Positions 8,132 to 11,157 of a stretch of DNA of 11,157 nt are shown one piece after another. Position numbers and translations under genes: made by a program. The DNA lies in the NCBI GenBank assembly GCA_964390305.1, contig CAYMHT010000088.1, positions 1 through 11,157 of the forward strand, given 5' to 3'. The notes beneath the pieces were generated by a model. The model did no database searches, was not told the DNA's origin, and was given only the letters and a program-made list of their open reading frames with translations. Source of the DNA: SKLM01 sp964390305. Its GTDB lineage: Bacteria > Chloroflexota > Anaerolineae > B4-G1. The first letter of the stretch is position 1. The number at the start of each line of letters is the position of its first letter.

Positions 8132-8145
8132 ACCGGCGGACCGGT
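8132..8145 (-). other. Small inverted repeat near the 5' end of the addB leader
   Basis: ACCGG and CCGGT arms (5 bp) are separated by 4 bases, lying just downstream of the predicted addB transcription start (about 8148). The predicted untranslated leader is about 115 bases. The arms are short and GC-rich, so a chance occurrence is quite possible. No known riboswitch is recognised. Confidence 0.25.
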
Positions 8146-8154
8146 TACGTCCTC

Positions 8155-8183
8155 AGTATACGTGGGCGAAGCGGCCATGGCAA
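8155..8183 (-). promoter_or_regulatory. Sigma70-type promoter upstream of addB
   Basis: Read on the minus strand, TTGCCA (8178-8183) and TATACT (8155-8160) are separated by exactly 17 bp, the optimal spacing, in the gap between the glycosyltransferase and addB. Each hexamer matches the sigma70 consensus at five (TATACT) or four (TTGCCA) of six positions. Transcription would start near 8148 and read through addB and addA. The -35 box is identical to that of the fhaA promoter at 1315-1320, which supports both as vegetative promoters. Confidence 0.68.
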
Positions 8184-8186
8184 GCG

Positions 8187-8209
8187 TCCCAACGCGCCTA
8201 CTGTTGGGA
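8187..8209 (-). terminator. Stem-loop after the glycosyltransferase, possible terminator
   Basis: A perfect 7-bp inverted repeat (TCCCAAC / GTTGGGA) with a 9-base loop starts about 10 bases after the stop codon of the glycosyltransferase ending at 8219. The stem can extend by a G-U and a C-G pair. No T-rich tract follows on the minus strand, so it is not a classical intrinsic terminator. It might stabilise the 3' end or act with Rho. It lies just before the addB promoter, a sensible place for a transcript boundary. Confidence 0.42.
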
Positions 8210-8218
8210 TGGATCAGA

Positions 8219-9412
8219 TCAGGCGCTGTCCCGGGGGCCGTGTTCCGCCAGGAGTTCTTCGTACAGGCACTCGATCTCGTCGACCATCTTCCGGGCACCG
8301 AACCTGTCCACGGCTTCGAGGCCGGCCTGGCCCATCTCTCGGGCCAGGGTCGGGTTCTCGATCAGCCTGAGGAGCGCCTCGGCGAAGGGCTCGGGTTGGC
8401 CCGGGGGGGTCAGGAAGCCGCTGACCCCATCGGTGACGGCCTCCGCGTTGCCGTCGACGGCCGTGGCCACGATGGGCAGTGACGCGGCCATCGCCTGAGG
8501 CAGGACTCGTGGCAGCCCCTCCCACAGGGAGCTGAGGGCGAAGATGTCGAAGCTGTGCATCAGGTCGGGTACGTCGCGGCGCAGCCCGGTGAGGTGCACG
8601 TGCTCGGTCAGATGCCGAGCGGCGAGCTCTGCCTCCACCTCGTCGCGCAGCGGGCCGTCGCCCACCACGACGAAGTGAACGTCGGGACGCTGCTCGATCA
8701 CCGCGTCCGCTGCGGCCACGAAGTCGAGCGGGGCCTTCTGCGCCGAGAGCCGCGTCACGGTGCCGACGACGGGCGCCTGTGGCGGAATACCCAGCTCGCG
8801 GCGCACCTCCTCGCGCGGTCGGGCGGGGCGGCGAAAGCGGTCTAGGTCGATCCCGCTGCGGATGGTGACGTACTTGTCGGGGTGACCGATGCCGTCGGCA
8901 AGGCCCTTCTCCGTGTTAAGCGGCGAGACGACGATGAGCCTGTCGGTGATGCGGGCGGTAACTTGTTCGAGCAGGATGAAGACGCGGCGCACGAGGGGGT
9001 GCTGGCGCTCGTGGTGCCCCCAGCCGTGCACGGTGTGGATGACAATGGGTCGGGGCCCAGCCAGGCCCGCCAGCCAGGCGGCCCAGCGGCCCAGGATGCC
9101 GGCTTTGCTCGAATGCGTGTGGACGATGGCGTAACCGCCGCGGCGGATGTGGCCGTACAGGGCGACCAGGGCCCCCAGGTCCTTGATGGGGTTGACCTCG
9201 CGCACGAGCATCGGCTCGATCGTGAGGGGGATGCCGCGGCCACGCACCTCCTCGATGAGACTACCCTCGGGACCCGTCTGCGGACCGCTGACCACGTCGA
9301 CCGCGTAGCGGTCAGGGTCGAGGAGGTCGGCGGTGAGCATCGTGTTCTCCTGCGCGCCGCCGACGATGAGGCGGGTGATGATGTGAAGAACAGGAATTTG
9401 TTTCATCCGCAT
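8219..9412 (-). CDS. GT4-family glycosyltransferase (GT-B fold)
   Basis: A 397-residue enzyme from the ATG at 9412. Family features are an N-terminal acceptor-side domain opening with a beta strand and Gly-rich loop (LHIITRLIVGGAQ, 9-21), the HTHSSK motif (98-103), a donor-domain start at VGTVTRLSAQK (216-226) with the usual Arg and Lys, GDGP (251-254), and the E-x7-E region at 298-306. Here that region reads EGLPRVLPQ, so the second Glu is Gln. Such retaining enzymes move a sugar from a nucleotide donor onto a polysaccharide or lipid-linked acceptor at the inner membrane face. Donor and acceptor cannot be read from sequence. The frame continues upstream to a GTG at 9481, but that has no ribosome binding site and adds non-family residues. 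The neighbouring UDP-sugar epimerase and second GT4 enzyme point to exopolysaccharide or envelope glycan synthesis. Confidence 0.87.
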   Translation of the reverse strand: MRMKQIPVLHIITRLIVGGAQENTMLTADLLDPDRYAVDVVSGPQTGPEGSLIEEVRGRGIPLTIEPMLVREVNPIKDLGALVALYGHIRRGGYAIVHTHSSKAGILGRWAAWLAGLAGPRPIVIHTVHGWGHHERQHPLVRRVFILLEQVTARITDRLIVVSPLNTEKGLADGIGHPDKYVTIRSGIDLDRFRRPARPREEVRRELGIPPQAPVVGTVTRLSAQKAPLDFVAAADAVIEQRPDVHFVVVGDGPLRDEVEAELAARHLTEHVHLTGLRRDVPDLMHSFDIFALSSLWEGLPRVLPQAMAASLPIVATAVDGNAEAVTDGVSGFLTPPGQPEPFAEALLRLIENPTLAREMGQAGLEAVDRFGARKMVDEIECLYEELLAEHGPRDSA

Positions 9413-9416
9413 GCTT

Positions 9417-9421
9417 TCACC
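9417..9421 (-). promoter_or_regulatory. Ribosome binding site favouring the ATG at 9412
   Basis: Minus-strand GGTGA ends 4 bases before the ATG. It matches the 3' part of the extended Shine-Dalgarno sequence (AGGAGGTGA), which makes the short spacing appropriate. It supports this ATG over the next in-frame ATG at 9406 and over the GTG at 9481. Confidence 0.4.
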
Positions 9422-9518
9422 GGGGAGAACGGGGCGGAGCCTCCCACACCTCGCTTGCAGAACTCGTTGAGCCTCTGGCACACTGAACTGAGTGATGGCC
9501 CTGAGGGTCGAGTCCGTT

Positions 9519-9532
9519 CGGTGACCTCACCG
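9519..9532. repeat. 14-bp near-perfect palindrome directly after the epimerase stop
   Basis: CGGTGA and TCACCG arms (6 bp) flank a 2-base centre and abut the TGA stop of the epimerase. As RNA it could form a 5-bp stem with a 4-base loop. As DNA it has the symmetry of a dimeric-regulator site. No T-tract follows and I found no convincing promoter in the rest of the gap (9413-9518). It may be a weak 3'-end structure or chance. Confidence 0.3.
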
Positions 9533-10477
9533 TCACACCCATTGGTGCCGCTCGAACCACCGCACTGTCCGCCGCAGGCCCTCGCGGAAGTCGACCTTTG
9601 GCTCGTAACCGAGGATCTCTTGCGCGGCACCGACGTCAGCCAGTGAGTGGCGCACGTCGCCGGGACGAGGGGCGGCGTGGATAGGTTCAATGTCGGTATC
9701 TAGGATTTCTTTGAGGACGGCGATCAGATCCAGGAGCGTGTAGCGCTCGCCGCAGGCTACGTTGAACACTCGGCCGACCGCCTCGCCAGGCGCCGTGAGA
9801 GCCAGCAGGTTCGCCTCCACGACGTTGGCGACGTAGGTGAAATCGCGGGACTGTTCACCATCGCCGTAGATGGTGGGAGCTTCGCCACGCAGCATGGCGG
9901 TGATGAAAAGCGGGATCACTGCTGAGTACTGAGAGGCGGGATCCTGCCGGGGACCGAAGACATTGAAGTAACGGAGGCAGACCGTCTCTAATCTGAAAAC
10001 CTCGGCGAAGGCCCGGCAATACTGCTCTCCCGCCAGCTTGGAGACGGCGTACGGGGACTTGGGAGCCGGGACCATGTCCTCTCGCTTCGGGAGGGTAGGG
10101 CTATCGCCGTAGATTGAAGACGACGAGGCATAGACGACCCGCCTGACCCCTTTGTCTCGCGCAGCGATAAGCAGGTTCAATGTCCCGGTGGCGTTGGCAG
10201 CGTGGGTCGCCAGGGGAGCATCAATCGAGCGCTGCACCGACGGGAGCGCCCCCTGGTGCAGGACGTAGTCGACGTCTTCGACGGCTTCACTCACAGTCGA
10301 CAGATCCCGCAGGTCACCTTCGATCACTTCTATCTGCTCACGGAGTGGAGCGATGTTCTTGCGCCGGCCGGTGCTGAAGTTGTCCAGCACCCGCACCCGT
10401 TCGCCGCGCTTGGCCAACTCTGCGACGATGTTGGAGCCGATGAAGCCGGCTCCCCCGGTGACCAGATGAAGAGCCAT
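9533..10477 (-). CDS. NAD-dependent UDP-sugar 4-epimerase-like SDR enzyme
   Basis: A 314-residue extended short-chain dehydrogenase. It has the NAD-binding TGGAGFIG (7-14), D32 in LDNFSTG (binding the adenosine ribose and favouring NAD over NADP), GDL at 54-56, the catalytic Ser region ASSSSIYG (117-124) and YAVSK (143-147, Tyr-x3-Lys). Segments such as LHQGALPSVQRS (73-84) and NVFGPRQDP (172-180) followed by YSAVIP resemble the WbpP/TviC group of UDP-GlcNAc/GalNAc 4-epimerases more than classical GalE. The likely reaction is inversion at C4 of a UDP-hexose or UDP-N-acetylhexosamine in the cytoplasm, supplying the flanking glycosyltransferases. Substrate choice is inference. The ATG follows the upstream TGA with no gap, with AAAGGG 6 bases before it, so translation is probably coupled. 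A UDP-glucuronate-type or dTDP-glucose dehydratase role is less likely. Confidence 0.87.
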   Translation of the reverse strand: MALHLVTGGAGFIGSNIVAELAKRGERVRVLDNFSTGRRKNIAPLREQIEVIEGDLRDLSTVSEAVEDVDYVLHQGALPSVQRSIDAPLATHAANATGTLNLLIAARDKGVRRVVYASSSSIYGDSPTLPKREDMVPAPKSPYAVSKLAGEQYCRAFAEVFRLETVCLRYFNVFGPRQDPASQYSAVIPLFITAMLRGEAPTIYGDGEQSRDFTYVANVVEANLLALTAPGEAVGRVFNVACGERYTLLDLIAVLKEILDTDIEPIHAAPRPGDVRHSLADVGAAQEILGYEPKVDFREGLRRTVRWFERHQWV

Positions 10478-11157
10478 TCAGTACCCTTTCTCCTTCAGCA
10501 GCGCTGCATACAGTTCTTCGGTGCGCCGAACGGTCTCTTCGATGCTGAAGTGGTGCTCCACGCGCGCCCGTCCGGCCTGTCCCATGCTGCGCCGCAAGTC
10601 CGGTTCGCGGAGCAGACGGAGGATAGCCTCCGCAAGCGCGTCGCGATCGCGTGGTGGGACGAGTATCCCCGTGACGCCATCCACCACCACCTCCGGTGTG
10701 CCACCGACGGCGGTGGCGACGACGGGCAGCCCGGCCGCCATCGCCTCCAACAACGCATTCGACATCCCCTCCCAGTCGGAAGAGAGCACGAACACGTCAA
10801 GTGCCGCCAGCCAGGGCCGCACGTCTAGCTGCTGCCCGACGAAGTGGACGCGCGCTGCGAGGCCAATCCGATGAGCCATCGCTTCCTGTCCCCTGCGTTC
10901 AGGCCCGTCGCCGACGATGACGGTGTGAGTCCTCTCCAGGCGTGCAGATGCCTCGAGCAACACGTCCACCCGCTTCACCTCGTTCAGGCGCGTGACTGTT
11001 CCCACAAGTGCCTTGTCCGGGGGCAAATTGAGGGCCGACCGTGCCTCCTCGGACGTTGGCAAGTCATCGAATTCCTCCGACTCGACCCCGTTGGGAATCA
11101 CGACTGTCTTCTCGCGCGGGACCCCTATGCGCTGCACCACGAAATCGGCGACTTGTT
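10478..11157 (-). CDS. GT4-family glycosyltransferase, C-terminal part (5' end outside window)
   Basis: The reading frame stays open to the window edge, so about the last 225 residues are visible and the N-terminal acceptor domain is missing. The fragment begins near the interdomain region (VIPNGVE, the usual IPNGVD motif) and contains the complete donor-binding domain: VGTVTRLNEVK with Arg and Lys, VIVGDGPE, VHFVGQQ, and an intact E-x7-E (EGMSNALLE, codons 10745-10771) followed by EAMAAGLPVVAT. It is clearly paralogous to the glycosyltransferase at 8219-9412, but unlike it keeps both Glu residues. It should transfer a sugar from a nucleotide donor to a growing glycan. It ends in a TGA immediately followed by the epimerase ATG, so the two form one operon. 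A GTG at 11140 is internal, not the true start, because homology continues upstream of it. Confidence 0.85.
   Translation of the reverse strand, partial: QVADFVVQRIGVPREKTVVIPNGVESEEFDDLPTSEEARSALNLPPDKALVGTVTRLNEVKRVDVLLEASARLERTHTVIVGDGPERRGQEAMAHRIGLAARVHFVGQQLDVRPWLAALDVFVLSSDWEGMSNALLEAMAAGLPVVATAVGGTPEVVVDGVTGILVPPRDRDALAEAILRLLREPDLRRSMGQAGRARVEHHFSIEETVRRTEELYAALLKEKGY

Noticed and set aside
8034..8218. A possible small gene or RNA gene in the gap before addB
   Set aside because: Open frames here are extensions of shadows from the neighbouring genes. Nothing resembles a tRNA or a known RNA. The gap is explained by a stem-loop, promoter and leader.
9413..9518. A separate promoter for the glycosyltransferase at 8219-9412
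   Set aside because: No -35/-10 pair with proper spacing was found. Co-transcription with the epimerase is the simpler reading.
1..11157. A defence island, mobile element or other novel accessory system
   Set aside because: No transposase, integrase, inverted-repeat pair, CRISPR repeat or toxin-antitoxin pair is visible, and every sizeable frame is explained by a recognised family. AddAB does attack unprotected phage DNA, but here it looks like a normal housekeeping repair operon.

Overview
This is a compact, GC-rich bacterial window in which every gene that can be supported lies on the minus strand, so transcription runs from the high coordinates to the low ones. No gap between genes reaches 300 bases; the largest is about 185 bases (8034-8218). 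I see no tRNA, rRNA, CRISPR array, insertion sequence or prophage gene. The genes look like ordinary chromosomal core and cell-envelope functions. A two-gene addB-addA helicase-nuclease beside a DUF3662-FHA plus membrane-FHA pair best fits a Chloroflexota-like organism, because Actinobacteria have the FHA pair but usually carry AdnAB or RecBCD. This placement is an inference and moderate at best.

Region 1 (about 9413-11157, upstream in the direction of transcription) is a surface-polysaccharide segment. It holds a GT4 glycosyltransferase cut off by the window edge, then an NAD-dependent UDP-sugar 4-epimerase-type SDR enzyme that begins directly after the previous stop codon. After a 120-base gap containing a small palindrome comes a second, paralogous GT4 glycosyltransferase (8219-9412). 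Together they suggest supply of an epimerised UDP-hexose and its transfer onto an exopolysaccharide, O-antigen-like or glycolipid chain.

Region 2 (8034-8218) is a regulatory gap. A perfect 7-bp stem-loop follows the glycosyltransferase stop. Overlapping its far end begins a strong sigma70-type promoter (TTGCCA, 17 bp, TATACT) pointing at addB.

Region 3 (1335-8033) encodes AddB and then AddA, the two subunits of the double-strand-break resection helicase-nuclease. Both nuclease domains keep their PD-(D/E)XK residues, and AddB keeps four cysteines suited to an iron-sulfur cluster.

Region 4 (14-1334) encodes an FhaA-type protein (DUF3662 plus FHA) and an FhaB-type protein (one membrane segment plus FHA). 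FhaA has its own near-consensus promoter, whose -10 box lies only 7 bases before the ATG, so its message is probably leaderless. In related genomes such a pair is usually followed by a PP2C phosphatase, a RodA/FtsW protein, a penicillin-binding protein and Ser/Thr kinases. Those would lie just beyond position 1 and cannot be seen here.

I found no convincing new system. The most distinctive observations are the leaderless fhaA promoter, the addBA-fhaAB adjacency, and several substitutions at normally conserved motif positions.
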